64,000 nt of DNA from CAVTJL01 sp963828215 (GTDB taxonomy: Bacteria > Pseudomonadota > Alphaproteobacteria > Geminicoccales > Geminicoccaceae). The notes under the pieces are model-generated. The model was not told the DNA's origin. It did no database searches and saw only the letters and a list, made by a program, of their open reading frames with translations. This document shows positions 55,228 to 64,000 of the stretch, one piece after another. The DNA is taken from positions 1 through 64,000 of the forward strand of contig CAWHFO010000076.1 of NCBI GenBank assembly GCA_963828215.1. Reading direction: 5' to 3'. The position numbers and the translations under genes were made by a program. Position 1 is the stretch's first letter. Every line of letters begins with the position of its first letter.

Positions 55228-56532
55228 GTGAGATGCGGGACTCCCGAAGCCGAGCCGGCGGAGGCCCGTCCGGACCTCCGGGCAGCTCATGAAGAGGCGC
55301 CACAGAAGGGCGCTCCGGTGGTTCTCGATCATCACCACGATCGGCCCCTGATCGATCGCGAGGTGGGAGCCGGCGGTCCAGTCGCCCGCCTCGGTGCCGG
55401 CCGCGCCCCTGCCCGCCTGGTCGCGGAACGCATCGACAAAGCCGAAACAGGTCCAGAGCCGGTCGCCCCGCACCTCGTAGAGGTGGCGGAGCACCTGCAT
55501 GGCCTCCCGGGGCGCGTAAGGCAAGGCCGAGAGGGCGGCCGTCGGGCTGATGACACCCCGGTCCTCGTCCGGCGCATGGGCCGCGTAGCCGCCCGGGCTG
55601 TCGCTCGCGGTGAGCCCCCAGCACTCGGGGCCGTAGCCAGCGAAGCCCTTGGGGTTGGCGATGCAATAGGCGCGGTTGATCGCGGTGTGGGCGACGTTCT
55701 GGCGCCAATAGTCGGCATAGCGGTCGACGAGGCCGCGCGGATCGAGGCCCATGAAGGAGTAGTGGCTGAAGAAGAGCGGCCCGCCGAGGTCGGGGCCGAG
55801 CGGCAGCTCGACGCCGAGGAAGCTGCGGCCGTTCCGGAAGACGGGCCCCGTGGCCCAGCCCCGATGATAGGCCTCCTCGCCGATCGGGTGCCGGGCGGAC
55901 CCGGCGGCCAGCACGTAGACGACAAGGCACTCGTTCCAGCCGCGGATCTCGTGGCGCATCGCCCAGCCGTGGTTGGGGCTCCAGTGCCAGAGGAGGACGT
56001 CGCCCTCGGGAGCGTGCCAGTCCCATTCGACATCGTCAAAGAGCCACTGGATGCGCCGTCTGAGCTCCGCCTCGACCGGCCCGTCGCCGTCCAGATACTG
56101 CCGGGCGCAGAGAAGCCCCATCATCAGGAACGCCGTCTCGACGATGTCGCCGCCATCGTCCTTGGGGGTGAAGGGCACCGTGCGCCCGGTCTCGCCGTCG
56201 AGGAAGTGCGGGAAGACGCCGTGATAGGACCGGGCACGCGCCAGGAAGCGTACGATCTCGAGCAGGCGCGACGCCACGCTCTCTCGGGCGAGCCACCCGC
56301 GCTCGGCCCCCACGAGCAGCGCCATGATGCCGAAGCCCGAGCCGCCGGTCGTCACGGTCTCGGGGCCATAGCCGAACGCCCGGTTGCTGCGCTCGCGGGC
56401 GAGCCCGCACACCGGATGGGCGAAGTCCCAGAAATAGGCCAGGGTGCGCCGCTGGACGAGGTCCAGGAGCGATCCCTCGTCGAGGCGGCCCCGGCGGCTG
56501 CGGGCCCTGGGCTTGCCGGGACCGTCGCTCAT
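55228..56532 (-). CDS. Glucoamylase family (GH144-like) protein
   Basis: The domain covers about 435 residues: LVQRRTLAYFWDFAHPVCGL ARERSN, GGSGFGIMALLVGAERGWLA, GVFPHFLDGETGRTVPFTPK DDGGDIVETAFLMMGLLCAR, FFSHYSFMGLDPRGL and ECWGLTASDSPGGYAAHAP, the blocks of the Pfam Glycoamylase family, whose members act on glucans. No signal peptide is seen. The frame runs on without a stop into the GH13 gene at 55227 (after SPASH), giving a potential fusion. A one-base change near the junction would instead produce a stop overlapping the GH13 ATG. Confidence 0.85.
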
Positions 56533-56554
56533 CGCCGACCTCCGGCCCGGGGCC

Positions 56555-58366
56555 TCATGCGGCCTGCAGCGTGGCCGCGATGCCGCGCGGCTTGAAGGGC
56601 AGGGGCTCCTTGCCGGGCATGCGACGGAGATGGACGACCCGATCGTAGAAGCCGTCGCGTGCCGGCGTGCGGCGGATGCCGATCACGGCGACGTCGCCAA
56701 GCTCCTTGTCGAAGAGATCGAGTATGCGGCTGCGACTCTCCTCGTCGACGGCGGCGAAGGCGTCGTCCAGCACGACGAGCTTCGGCTGCTGCAGCAGGAT
56801 GCGCGCAAAGGCCAATCGCTGCTGCTCGTCATTGGACAGCTCCTTATCCCAGCGCCGGCTCTTGTCCAGCGACGACGCGAGGCGGGCGAGGCCCACGCCT
56901 TCGAGGGCGGAGCGCAGCGCCGCCTCGTCGAAGCGCCCGGCGGTCGCAGGATAGCTCAGCGCCGCGCGCAGCGTGCCGAGCGGCAGGTAGGGCCGTTGCG
57001 GCAGGAACATCACGCTTGCCCTCGGCGGCAGGCGAATGCGGCCCGTGCCCCAGTGCCAGAGGCCGGCCATGGCGCGAAAGAGCGTGCTCTTGCCGACACC
57101 GGGCTCGCCAGTCACCAGCACGTGCTCGCCGGGGGCGACCTCGAGCCCGCCCTCCTCGAGTGCGGCCCCGCCGTGAGCGAGGCGGAGCGTGACCCCATCG
57201 AGCGCCACCCTGCCGTCCGGGTCCTCCACGAGCTCGATCTGCTCCGCCCCCTCGCCCACGGTGTCGACGGAGAGCAGCGCATCGCGGAAGGCGACGACCC
57301 GGAGCAGGGTGGCCCGCCAGTCCGCGAGCTTCGAGAAATTGTCCACGTACCAGCGCAGCGCGGACTGCACCTGGAGGAAGGCCCCGGCGATCATCATCAA
57401 CCCGCCGAAGGTGATGTTGCCGGAGAAATAGCCGGGGGCCGCGACGATGATCGGCGCCACGATCGCCACCCAGCCATAGCCCGACGTGATCCAGGCCAGC
57501 CGCGTCAGCCCGCTCACCAGCTGCCGCTGGATCAGGATCACCCGATCGAGCGCCGCGTCGAGCAGCCGCTGCTCGTCGGCCTCGCCTTCGTAGAGCGTGA
57601 AGCCCTCCGCCGATTCGCTGACGTGGACGAGCGCGAAGCGCAGCTCGGCCTCCTGAGCATAGCGATTGGCGTTGAGCGGGATGAGCGGCCTGCCGATCCA
57701 CCTGGTAAGCCAGGACCCGCTGAGGGCGTAGGCCAGCGCGCACCAGACCATGTAGCCGGGAATGGTGAACTTGTCGGCGCCGCTGCCGAACACGACCTGA
57801 TCGGAGAGAAACCAGAGCACCCCCACGAAGCTCACGAGGAGTAGGGTCGACTGCAGGAGGCCCGCGCCGAGGTCACCCGAGAGCTCGGTCAGATGCTGGG
57901 CATCCGCGTCGATGCGCTGGTCGGGGTTGGCGCCGATCTCGCCGCAGAAGGAGAGAAGATAGGCCTTTCGGGGTGCCAGCCATTGCTGAAGCAGGTCCCT
58001 GGTCAGCCACTCGCGCAGTCGGACCTTGATGAGCTCCTGCAGCCAGGTCTGCGCGACGACGAGCAGCAGCAGCAGGCCGGCGATGGCGCCGAAGAGCAGA
58101 AGCTGCATCCAGAAGTCGGGAACGTCGCGGCGCGCCAGCGCGTCGTAGAAGGTTCGCTGCCAGCGGTTCAGCCAGATCTGGGCACCCGTGTTGCCGCAGA
58201 CCACGGCAACGAGCCCGAGCCCCAGTAGCCCGAGCATCCGGCCGAGCTCGGCCTGCCAGAGGGCCACCAGCAAGCTCTTGAGCTCGGCCCCGAGGTCGCC
58301 GTCCGAAAGGGCCGGTTGCCTGCAGCCCATCCCGGGCGCCGAAGCGGTCTCGTCACCAGCAGCCAT
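56555..58366 (-). CDS. SbmA/YddA-type ABC transporter, permease-ATPase
   Basis: The 603-residue fusion has an N-terminal membrane domain of the ABC_membrane_2 type (LLGLGLVAVVCGNTGAQIWL, LLLFGAIAGLLLLLVVAQTW, TIPGYMVWCALAYALSGSWL) and the loop WRATLLRVVAFRDALLSVD. The ATPase has Walker A VTGEPGVGKSTLFRAMAGLW, signature ELSNDEQQRLAFARILLQQP and Walker B KLVVLDDAFAAVDEE, with Asp instead of the catalytic Glu. ATG 58366 is chosen. It is followed upstream by a paralogue in the same orientation. Cargo unknown; relatives move peptides or vitamins. Confidence 0.85.
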   Translation of the reverse strand: MAAGDETASAPGMGCRQPALSDGDLGAELKSLLVALWQAELGRMLGLLGLGLVAVVCGNTGAQIWLNRWQRTFYDALARRDVPDFWMQLLLFGAIAGLLLLLVVAQTWLQELIKVRLREWLTRDLLQQWLAPRKAYLLSFCGEIGANPDQRIDADAQHLTELSGDLGAGLLQSTLLLVSFVGVLWFLSDQVVFGSGADKFTIPGYMVWCALAYALSGSWLTRWIGRPLIPLNANRYAQEAELRFALVHVSESAEGFTLYEGEADEQRLLDAALDRVILIQRQLVSGLTRLAWITSGYGWVAIVAPIIVAAPGYFSGNITFGGLMMIAGAFLQVQSALRWYVDNFSKLADWRATLLRVVAFRDALLSVDTVGEGAEQIELVEDPDGRVALDGVTLRLAHGGAALEEGGLEVAPGEHVLVTGEPGVGKSTLFRAMAGLWHWGTGRIRLPPRASVMFLPQRPYLPLGTLRAALSYPATAGRFDEAALRSALEGVGLARLASSLDKSRRWDKELSNDEQQRLAFARILLQQPKLVVLDDAFAAVDEESRSRILDLFDKELGDVAVIGIRRTPARDGFYDRVVHLRRMPGKEPLPFKPRGIAATLQAA

Positions 58367-58558
58367 GGCATCGACCCTCAGAGCGGCCAAGCCGGCGCCG
58401 CGACGGGAGCCTCCGCCCGCCCGGCCCGAGCGTCCGGCAAGGACAGGGCCTCGCCGCAGGCGCGCGATCCTGCCCGCAGAGCGGCCGCGGCTCAAGACGA
58501 CTCGGTGGCGGGAGCCGAGGGCGCTGGTGCCTCGGCCCGGGCCGGGCGCCTCCGCGGC

Positions 58559-60439
58559 CTAGACGAGGCTGGGCTCGGCCAGGCTCGGCTCGGCGAGGCT
58601 CGGCTCGGCGAGGGCCGATTCGGCGAGGGCCGGGATCGGCGGCACCGGCGCCGGGGCCGGCGCCGGCTGGGGCAGGAAGGCGGGCGGCCCCTCGCCGTGG
58701 CGCACGAGGCGCAGAACCCGTCCGTAGAATCCCTGCCGGGCGGCGCTGCGGCTGATGCCGACCACCGCCGTCCCCCTCAGCTCCTCGTCGAAGAGGTCGA
58801 GCACGGCCTGGCGATGCGCATCGCCGAGCGCGCCCATGGCGTCGTCGAGAAAGACCCAGCGCGGCCTGTGCAGGAGGAGACGCACGAAGGCCAGCCGCTG
58901 CTGGTCGTCCAGCGACAGCTCGCGGTCCCAGCGCCGCTCCCGATCGAGCGCCGGCGTCAGGCGGTCGAGGCCGAGCCGGGCCAGCGCCGCCTCGATGTCG
59001 CCCGCGGCGAAGGCGTCGGGCGCCGACGGGTAGGCGATGGCGCCGCGCAGCGTGCCCGGCGGCAGATAGGGACGGTGCGGCATGAACATCATGCTGGCGC
59101 GCGGCGGGAGCTGCAGGCTGCCGCCGCCCCAGGGCCAGAGGCCGGCCAGCGCCCGGAACAGCGTGCTCTTGCCGGCACCCGGCTCGCCGACGATCAGCAC
59201 CCGCTCGCCCGGCTCGATCTCGACCCTGGGCTCGTCGAGCCGGGCCCGGCCCTCGGCGAGGGCCACGCTCAGCCTGTCGATGACGAGGGCGGGCGCCGGC
59301 GCGTCGACGCGACGGATGCTGCCGCCCGTGCCGACGTCCTCCTCCAGGCCGAGCAGGGCGCGGCGGAACGAGACCACGCGCAGCAGGGTGGCCCGCCAGT
59401 CGGCGATGCGCGAGAAGTTGTCGACGAACCAGCGTAGCGCCTGCTGGACCTGGTTGAAGGCGCCGACCACCATCATCAAGCCGCCGAACGACATGCTGCC
59501 CTGGAAATAGCCGGGTGCCGCGACCAGGACCGGCGCCACGATGGCCAGCCAGCCATAGCCCGAGGTGATCCAGGTGAGCCTCGCGAGCCCGCCGGCGAGG
59601 CGGCTGGTGATCTGGACCACCTGGTCGACCGTCCCGTCGAGCGCCCGCCGCTCGTCGGCCTCGCCGCCGTGCAGCGCTATCGCCTCGGCACACTCGTTGA
59701 CGCGGACCAGCGCGAACCGGAGCTTGGCCTCGCGGGCGTAGCGCTCGGCGTTGATCCGGATCAGGGGCCGGCCGACCCGCCAGGTCAATGTCGAGCCCGT
59801 CAGCGCATAGCCGAGCGCGCACCAGACCATGTAGCCCGGGATGGAGAAGGCGCCGTCACCGGAGCCGAAGACGACGTGGGCCGACAGCACCCAGAGGACG
59901 CCGATGAAGCTCACCAGCAGGAGCGTGGCCTGCAGCAGCCCGACGCCCAGCTCCGCCGAGAGCTCGCTCAGATGGCGGGCGTCCTCCTGCATGCGCTGGT
60001 CGGGATTGACGCCGATCTCGCCCGCATGGGCGAGCAGGCAGGCGCGCCGCGGCGCCAGCCACTGGTCGAGAAGGTCGCGGGTCAGCCACTCGCGCAGCCG
60101 GACCTTGGTCATCTCCTGCAGCCAGGTCTGGGCGACGACCAGGACGAGCAGCGACGCCATGATCGGCACGAAGACGAGGAGCTGGGTCAGGAAGGCCGGC
60201 AGCGCCCGCGCCCCCAGCGCGTCGAAGAAGGCGCCCTGCCAGCCGTTGAGCCGGATCTGTGCGGCGGCATTGAGGCAGATGACGGCCACGATGCCGAAAA
60301 CGAGCAGGGCGACGCGTCCGCGCGCCGGCGAGGCGAGGAGTGCCGACGACAGAAACCCGAGCTGGCGGATCGGGCCATCGCTGCGATCGGGTGCTGCCTC
60401 ACCCGAGCTAGATCGCCGCTTTTCGGCCCAATCCTGCAT
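58559..60439 (-). CDS. SbmA/YddA-type ABC transporter, second paralogue
   Basis: A 626-residue protein with the same layout as its neighbour and long identical stretches (TWLQE-TKVRLREWLTRDLL, ITSGYGW-AIVAP, RATLLRVVSFRRALLG). Walker A is IVGEPGAGKSTLFRALAGLW and the signature is ELSLDDQQRLAFVRLLL. Walker B is WVFLDDAMGALGD, again lacking the catalytic Glu, and the D-loop Asp is also changed. The C-terminus ends in a repeated LAEPS peptide encoded by 15-bp DNA repeats. It is a likely recent gene duplication; the pair may work as a heterodimer. Confidence 0.85.
   Translation of the reverse strand: MQDWAEKRRSSSGEAAPDRSDGPIRQLGFLSSALLASPARGRVALLVFGIVAVICLNAAAQIRLNGWQGAFFDALGARALPAFLTQLLVFVPIMASLLVLVVAQTWLQEMTKVRLREWLTRDLLDQWLAPRRACLLAHAGEIGVNPDQRMQEDARHLSELSAELGVGLLQATLLLVSFIGVLWVLSAHVVFGSGDGAFSIPGYMVWCALGYALTGSTLTWRVGRPLIRINAERYAREAKLRFALVRVNECAEAIALHGGEADERRALDGTVDQVVQITSRLAGGLARLTWITSGYGWLAIVAPVLVAAPGYFQGSMSFGGLMMVVGAFNQVQQALRWFVDNFSRIADWRATLLRVVSFRRALLGLEEDVGTGGSIRRVDAPAPALVIDRLSVALAEGRARLDEPRVEIEPGERVLIVGEPGAGKSTLFRALAGLWPWGGGSLQLPPRASMMFMPHRPYLPPGTLRGAIAYPSAPDAFAAGDIEAALARLGLDRLTPALDRERRWDRELSLDDQQRLAFVRLLLHRPRWVFLDDAMGALGDAHRQAVLDLFDEELRGTAVVGISRSAARQGFYGRVLRLVRHGEGPPAFLPQPAPAPAPVPPIPALAESALAEPSLAEPSLAEPSLV
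58560..58642. repeat. 15-bp tandem repeats in the ABC gene tail
   Basis: Units close to CTCGGCGAGGCTCGG are repeated and encode LAESALAEPSLAEPSLAEPS at the end of the second paralogue. Such repeats vary in number by slippage. Confidence 0.65.
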
Positions 60440-60706
60440 GCGCTGTTTCCCGGAGCGGTCGGCTCTCTCGTGGTACGCGCAGCCTCCTTAAGGCCGAGCT
60501 AACAGCCTCGATGGTGCGTGCCCCTTTGAACCGCCCAAGTGGAGTCCCGCTTCCTCCGTTTCGCTCTAGACGTAAATTGGCATCGACGCTACCCCCTCCC
60601 AATCACGGCAAGGAACAATCCTGCGAGGTGTGGCCGCGGGAACGGAGTAAGCCGAAAGTGACGGAGCCATCCCCCTCACGCCGTGTCGCCACGCTGCTCG
60701 CAAGCG

Positions 60707-62818
60707 ATGAGTTTCGAGGAGAAGATCGGCCAGCTCGCCATGGTGACCGCCGACCTCGCGGTGACCGGGCCGATGGCGGCAGGCGACTGGATGGCGGCGG
60801 TGCGGACGGGGCGGGTCGGCAGCCTTCTCAACCTCTACGGGAGAGAGCGGGTGCGCGAGGCCCAGCGGGTGGCCGTCGAGGAGACGCGGCTCGGCATCCC
60901 GCTCTTCTTCGGCTTCGATGCCATCCACGGCCACCGCACGATCTTTCCGATCCCCCTGGCCGAGGCCGGGGCCTTCGACCCCGGGCTGTGGCGGCGGACC
61001 GCGCGGGTAGCGGCCGAGGAGGCCGCAGCCGACGGGCTCGACCTGCTCTTCGCGCCGATGCTCGACGTCTGCCGCGACCCGCGCTGGGGCCGCATCGCCG
61101 AGAGCCCGGGGGAGGACCCCTGGCTGGCCGCCCGCCTCGCCCGGGCCAGGATCGCCGCCTTGGAGGAGCAGGATCTCGCGGCCGCCGACGCGGTCGCCGC
61201 CTGCGCCAAGCATCTGGGCGCCTACGGGGCGGTCGGCGCCGGTCGCGAGTACGCCTCGGTCGACGTCTCGGAGCGGACCCTGCACGAGGTGCACCTGCCG
61301 GCCTTCAGGGCGGCCGTCGCCCATGGCGTCGCCACCATCATGCCGTCCTTCAACGACCTCGCCGGCATCCCGGCAACGGCCAATGCCGCCCTCCTCGAGG
61401 GCCTCGTCCGCGGCGGCTGGGGCTTCGAGGGCGTGCTCATCAGCGACTATGGCGCCGTCGCCGAGCTCGTCCCGCACGGGGTCGCGGCCGACCTCGTCGA
61501 GGCGTCGGCCCTGGCGCTCGCGGCCGGCGTCGACATCGACATGATGGGCGACGCCTATGTCCAGGGTCTGCCCGAAGCGCTCCGCCGCGGCCTCGTCGCC
61601 ATCGAGCAGGTCGATCGGGCCGTGGTCCGCGTGCTCACGCTCAAGGAGCGGCTGGGCCTCCTCGACGATCCCTATCGCCGCTGCCGGGCGGCGCCGGCCC
61701 CGCCGACGGTGCTGGCCGAGCGCCGGGCACTGGCCCGCGAGGCGGCCCGCCGCTCGATCGTGCTGCTCGACGACAAGGCGGGGCTGCTGCCGCTGGATCC
61801 GCCGCCGCGCCGGCTGGCGGTGATCGGCCCCCTGGCCGATGCCGGCCCGGAGATGCTGGGCCCCTGGTCGGCCGCCGGCTCGCCGGAGGAGGCGGTGGGC
61901 CTGCTCGACGGCCTGAAGGAGGCCTTCCCGGGCACGACGATCGTCCATGCCCGGGGCGTCCCGATCGAGGACGGGGACGAGAGCGGCATCGAGCCCGCGG
62001 TCGCCGCGGCACGGGAGGCCGACCTCGTCCTCCTCGGCCTCGGCGAGCGGCGCTACATGAGCGGCGAGGCGGCGAGCCGGGCCCGGCCCGATCTGCCGGG
62101 TCGCCAGCGGGCTCTGGCCGAGGCCGTCCTGGCGGTCGGCAAGCCCACGGTCGCCCTCCTGAGCTCGGGCCGCCCCCTGATGGTGCCCTGGCTCGTCGAG
62201 CGGGCCGGGGCCGTGCTCGCCACCTGGTTCCTCGGCGTCGAGGCCGGCCATGCAATGGCGGAGATCCTGAGCGGAGCCGCCGAGCCGACCGGCCGCCTGC
62301 CGGTCTCGTGGCCCGTCGACACCGGCCAGATTCCCGTCTTTTATGCGCAGCGGCCAACCGGCCGACCCCCCGACCCGAAGGTCCGCTACACCTCCAAATA
62401 CATCGACCTGCCGGTCGAGCCGCTCTTCCCGTTCGGCCATGGCCTCTCCTACACCCGGTTCGGCTATCGCGACCTCGAGGTCGGGCCCCGCGAGGCCCGT
62501 CCGGGCGACCGGATCCTGATCTCGGTCGAGGTGACCAACGAGGGCCGCCGCCCCGGCGAGGAGACGCTTTTTTTCTTCATTCGCGATCCCGTGGCGAGCA
62601 TCGCCCGGCCGGTCCAGGAGCTGCGCGGCTGGCAGAAGGTCCACCTCCTGCCGGGCGAGAGGGTGACGGTGCGGCTGGCGCTCGATACCGACGCGCTGGC
62701 CTTTCTCGGCCCCGACCTCGAGCCCCGCCTCGAGCCCGGGCGCTTCGAGATCCGGGTCGGGCCGAGCGCCGATCCCGCCCGTCAGGTCACGGCCGAGCTG
62801 CTCCTCAGGGAGTGCTGA
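60707..62818 (+). CDS. GH3 beta-glucosidase
   Basis: A 703-residue enzyme with the GH3 N-domain (MSFEEKIGQLAMVTADLAVT, IPLFFGFDAIHGHRTIFPIP, PMLDVCRDPRWGRIAESPGE DPWLAARLARA), the nucleophile Asp in GFEGVLISDYGAVAELV, the C-domain (ARRSIVLLDDKAGLLPLDPP, WSAAGSPEEAVGLLDGLKEA) and a C-terminal fibronectin-like domain (RILISVEVTNEGRRPGEETL). Upstream, GTG 60658 begins VTEPSPSRRVATLLA, which would fit the family N-terminus but is one base out of frame near 60705. No signal peptide is present, so it may be cytoplasmic, working with the glucosidases nearby. Confidence 0.88.
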   Translation: MSFEEKIGQLAMVTADLAVTGPMAAGDWMAAVRTGRVGSLLNLYGRERVREAQRVAVEETRLGIPLFFGFDAIHGHRTIFPIPLAEAGAFDPGLWRRTARVAAEEAAADGLDLLFAPMLDVCRDPRWGRIAESPGEDPWLAARLARARIAALEEQDLAAADAVAACAKHLGAYGAVGAGREYASVDVSERTLHEVHLPAFRAAVAHGVATIMPSFNDLAGIPATANAALLEGLVRGGWGFEGVLISDYGAVAELVPHGVAADLVEASALALAAGVDIDMMGDAYVQGLPEALRRGLVAIEQVDRAVVRVLTLKERLGLLDDPYRRCRAAPAPPTVLAERRALAREAARRSIVLLDDKAGLLPLDPPPRRLAVIGPLADAGPEMLGPWSAAGSPEEAVGLLDGLKEAFPGTTIVHARGVPIEDGDESGIEPAVAAAREADLVLLGLGERRYMSGEAASRARPDLPGRQRALAEAVLAVGKPTVALLSSGRPLMVPWLVERAGAVLATWFLGVEAGHAMAEILSGAAEPTGRLPVSWPVDTGQIPVFYAQRPTGRPPDPKVRYTSKYIDLPVEPLFPFGHGLSYTRFGYRDLEVGPREARPGDRILISVEVTNEGRRPGEETLFFFIRDPVASIARPVQELRGWQKVHLLPGERVTVRLALDTDALAFLGPDLEPRLEPGRFEIRVGPSADPARQVTAELLLREC

Positions 62819-62824
62819 GCAGGG

Positions 62825-63463
62825 TCAGTGGCCAGCGCCGAGCGCCGGGAACAGGCCGATGACGCCGCCGGCGATCATCTCGACGGCGATGGCTGCGAGT
62901 AGAATGCCCATGAGCCTGACAGTGACGTTCATGCCGGCCGTGCCCAGGGCCGCCGCCACCGGAACGGCGACGCGCATGCCGACAAAGGTGGCGACGACCA
63001 TCAAGAGGAGCACGACGGCGATGGCCCCCCAGCCGCCAGGTCCATGTGCCTGATGCGAGTAGATGATGACCGTCGAGATGGCGCCCGGCCCGGCGAGCAT
63101 CGGGATCGCCAGCGGGAACACGGCGGGGCTATCCTTGGTGGCTCCCTCGGCCGCTTCCTCCGCCGAATGGTGGACCTCGCTGCGCTTCGCCTGCAGCATC
63201 GAGAGCGCGATCAGCAGTACGATGATCCCGCCGGCGACACGGAACGAGGCGATCGAGATGCCGAAGAAATGGAGGATCGCCTCGCCCGCGAGCGCCGTGA
63301 CGATCAGCACGATCAGAACCGCCAGCGATGCCACGAGGGCGATCCGTCGCCGCTCCTCGGGTGAGCGGTCGCTGGTCAGCGAGATGAACACGGGCATCCC
63401 GCCGATCGGATTCATGATCGCCAGCATGGCCGCGAGGAACCTGAGAAACTCCGCGCTGTCCAT
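62825..63463 (-). CDS. MarC-family membrane protein
   Basis: A 212-residue protein with six hydrophobic helices (FLRFLAAMLAIMNPIGGMPV, IALVASLAVLIVLIVTALAG, VAGGIIVLLIALSMLQ, PLAIPMLAGPGAISTVIIYS, LLLMVVATFVGMRVAVPVAA, LMGILLAAIAVEMIAGGVIG). The NPIGGMPVF and PLAIPMLAGPGAIST motifs define the MarC family. Transport function is not established. ATG 63463 is the family start; the frame is open further upstream. It converges with the GH3 gene. Confidence 0.88.
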   Translation of the reverse strand: MDSAEFLRFLAAMLAIMNPIGGMPVFISLTSDRSPEERRRIALVASLAVLIVLIVTALAGEAILHFFGISIASFRVAGGIIVLLIALSMLQAKRSEVHHSAEEAAEGATKDSPAVFPLAIPMLAGPGAISTVIIYSHQAHGPGGWGAIAVVLLLMVVATFVGMRVAVPVAAALGTAGMNVTVRLMGILLAAIAVEMIAGGVIGLFPALGAGH

Positions 63464-63736
63464 TCCCCTGCCCCGACAGCCCCCGGCCGGCGCACCATGC
63501 GGACCGGTCGGGGCGCTGTCCAGGGTCGAGCCGCAGCTGCCGGCGAGCGGCCGTCGCGGGGGTGGAGGCCGTCGTGGCCCGGGCTTGGCGGGCCACGACG
63601 GCGGTCCAGCCTTCCGCCCCGGGAGCATGGCCGGTCAGGGTTAACCGGGCGTTAGCGACGCCAGGGGCCCGGCCCCGGACAGGCTTGACAAGGCTCGCCC
63701 GTCCCCGGCTTCCCTGGCCGCCCGAAGGAGGTCCCC

Positions 63737-64000
63737 ATGCCGGTCGCCGTGCTCGACATCGGCAAGACGAACCTGAAGGTGCTGCTGATCGAGGGCGGCG
63801 GCACGATCCTGGCGCAGCGCTCGGTTGCCAACCGGACGCTGCCTGGGCCGCCCTGGCTGCATGTCGATCTCGAGGCGATCGAGCGTTGGCTCCTGGCCTC
63901 GCTTCGAGAGCTCGCCGGGACGGCTCCGCTCGAGGCCTTCGTCGCAACCGGGCACGGCTCCGGCGGCGTGCTGGTCGACGAGAGCGGGCCGGTCCTGCCG
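63737..64000 (+). CDS. FGGY-family carbohydrate kinase, start only
   Basis: The reading frame begins at ATG 63737 after AAGGAGG and runs off the window. Its first 88 residues (MPVAVLDIGKTNLKVLLIEG, GGTILAQRSVANRTLPGPPW, FVATGHGSGGVLVDE) show the FGGY kinase N-terminal lobe with DIGKTN-type phosphate binding. The sugar substrate cannot be told from this part. Confidence 0.8.
   Translation, partial: MPVAVLDIGKTNLKVLLIEGGGTILAQRSVANRTLPGPPWLHVDLEAIERWLLASLRELAGTAPLEAFVATGHGSGGVLVDESGPVLP

Overview
The window is about 70% G+C and looks like a chromosome piece from a high-GC alphaproteobacterium of the Rhodospirillales/Geminicoccales type. This is inferred from a DUF1013/TrcR cell-cycle regulator, a psd-pssA phospholipid pair, a PQQ membrane dehydrogenase and a pobA/pcaGH aromatic cluster. 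I cannot name the genus. Single-base frameshifts occur in otherwise well-conserved genes, including psd. Some of the frameshifts reported here may therefore be assembly errors rather than true pseudogenes.

Positions 1-10,000 are an insertion-sequence graveyard. A complete IS630-type element (4-1288) is followed by a truncated IS5-type element. Next comes an IS3-family element (2177-5104) that carries an IS30-family element (2520-3983) inside its orfB. Rearranged IS256 pieces and a truncated IS110 gene follow. A second, N-truncated IS630 gene is split by an intact IS110/IS1111-type element (8289-9628). Several older transposase genes are interrupted by short palindromic inserts, of about 60 bp with two hairpins or about 38 bp with one hairpin. 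The younger IS30 and IS110 elements lack them. The 3' non-coding end of the intact IS110 element can fold into a stem with an internal loop. The two sides of that loop match the two halves of the element's own insertion site, as expected of a bridge/seek RNA.

Positions 10,000-14,300 carry a frameshifted hypothetical gene and a lower-GC restriction-modification cassette on the minus strand: ribbon-helix-helix protein, C5 cytosine methyltransferase, Eco29kI-like GIY-YIG nuclease (frameshifted) and Vsr. Overlapping start and stop codons suggest one operon.

Positions 14,500-33,200 are a mixed chromosomal region: an aspartyl/asparaginyl hydroxylase-PDZ protein, a DUF1993 protein, an SDR, an M20 amidohydrolase, TrcR, a frameshifted flavin monooxygenase, a hydroxypyruvate isomerase-like protein, a secreted protease-like protein without its catalytic His and Ser, a heavily frameshifted adenylate cyclase-TPR gene and propionyl-CoA synthetase.

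Positions 33,300-43,830 hold a signalling/transport trio (degenerate ABC protein, cyclic-nucleotide-binding protein, class III cyclase) running into an FkbM methyltransferase, psd, pssA and a second CDP-alcohol phosphotransferase. A universal stress protein, DsbB, a QmcA-like SPFH protein with NfeD partner and tRNA-Leu(CAA) follow.

Positions 44,100-50,740 encode a PQQ dehydrogenase, an alpha/beta hydrolase, small stress-type proteins, a Crp/Fnr regulator and a PAS-HWE/HisKA_2 sensor kinase. Positions 50,990-64,000 encode 4-hydroxybenzoate and protocatechuate catabolism (pcaH-pcaG-pobA), a GH144-like glucoamylase reading in frame into a GH13 glucosidase, two paralogous SbmA/YddA-type ABC exporters, a GH3 beta-glucosidase, a MarC protein and the start of an FGGY kinase.
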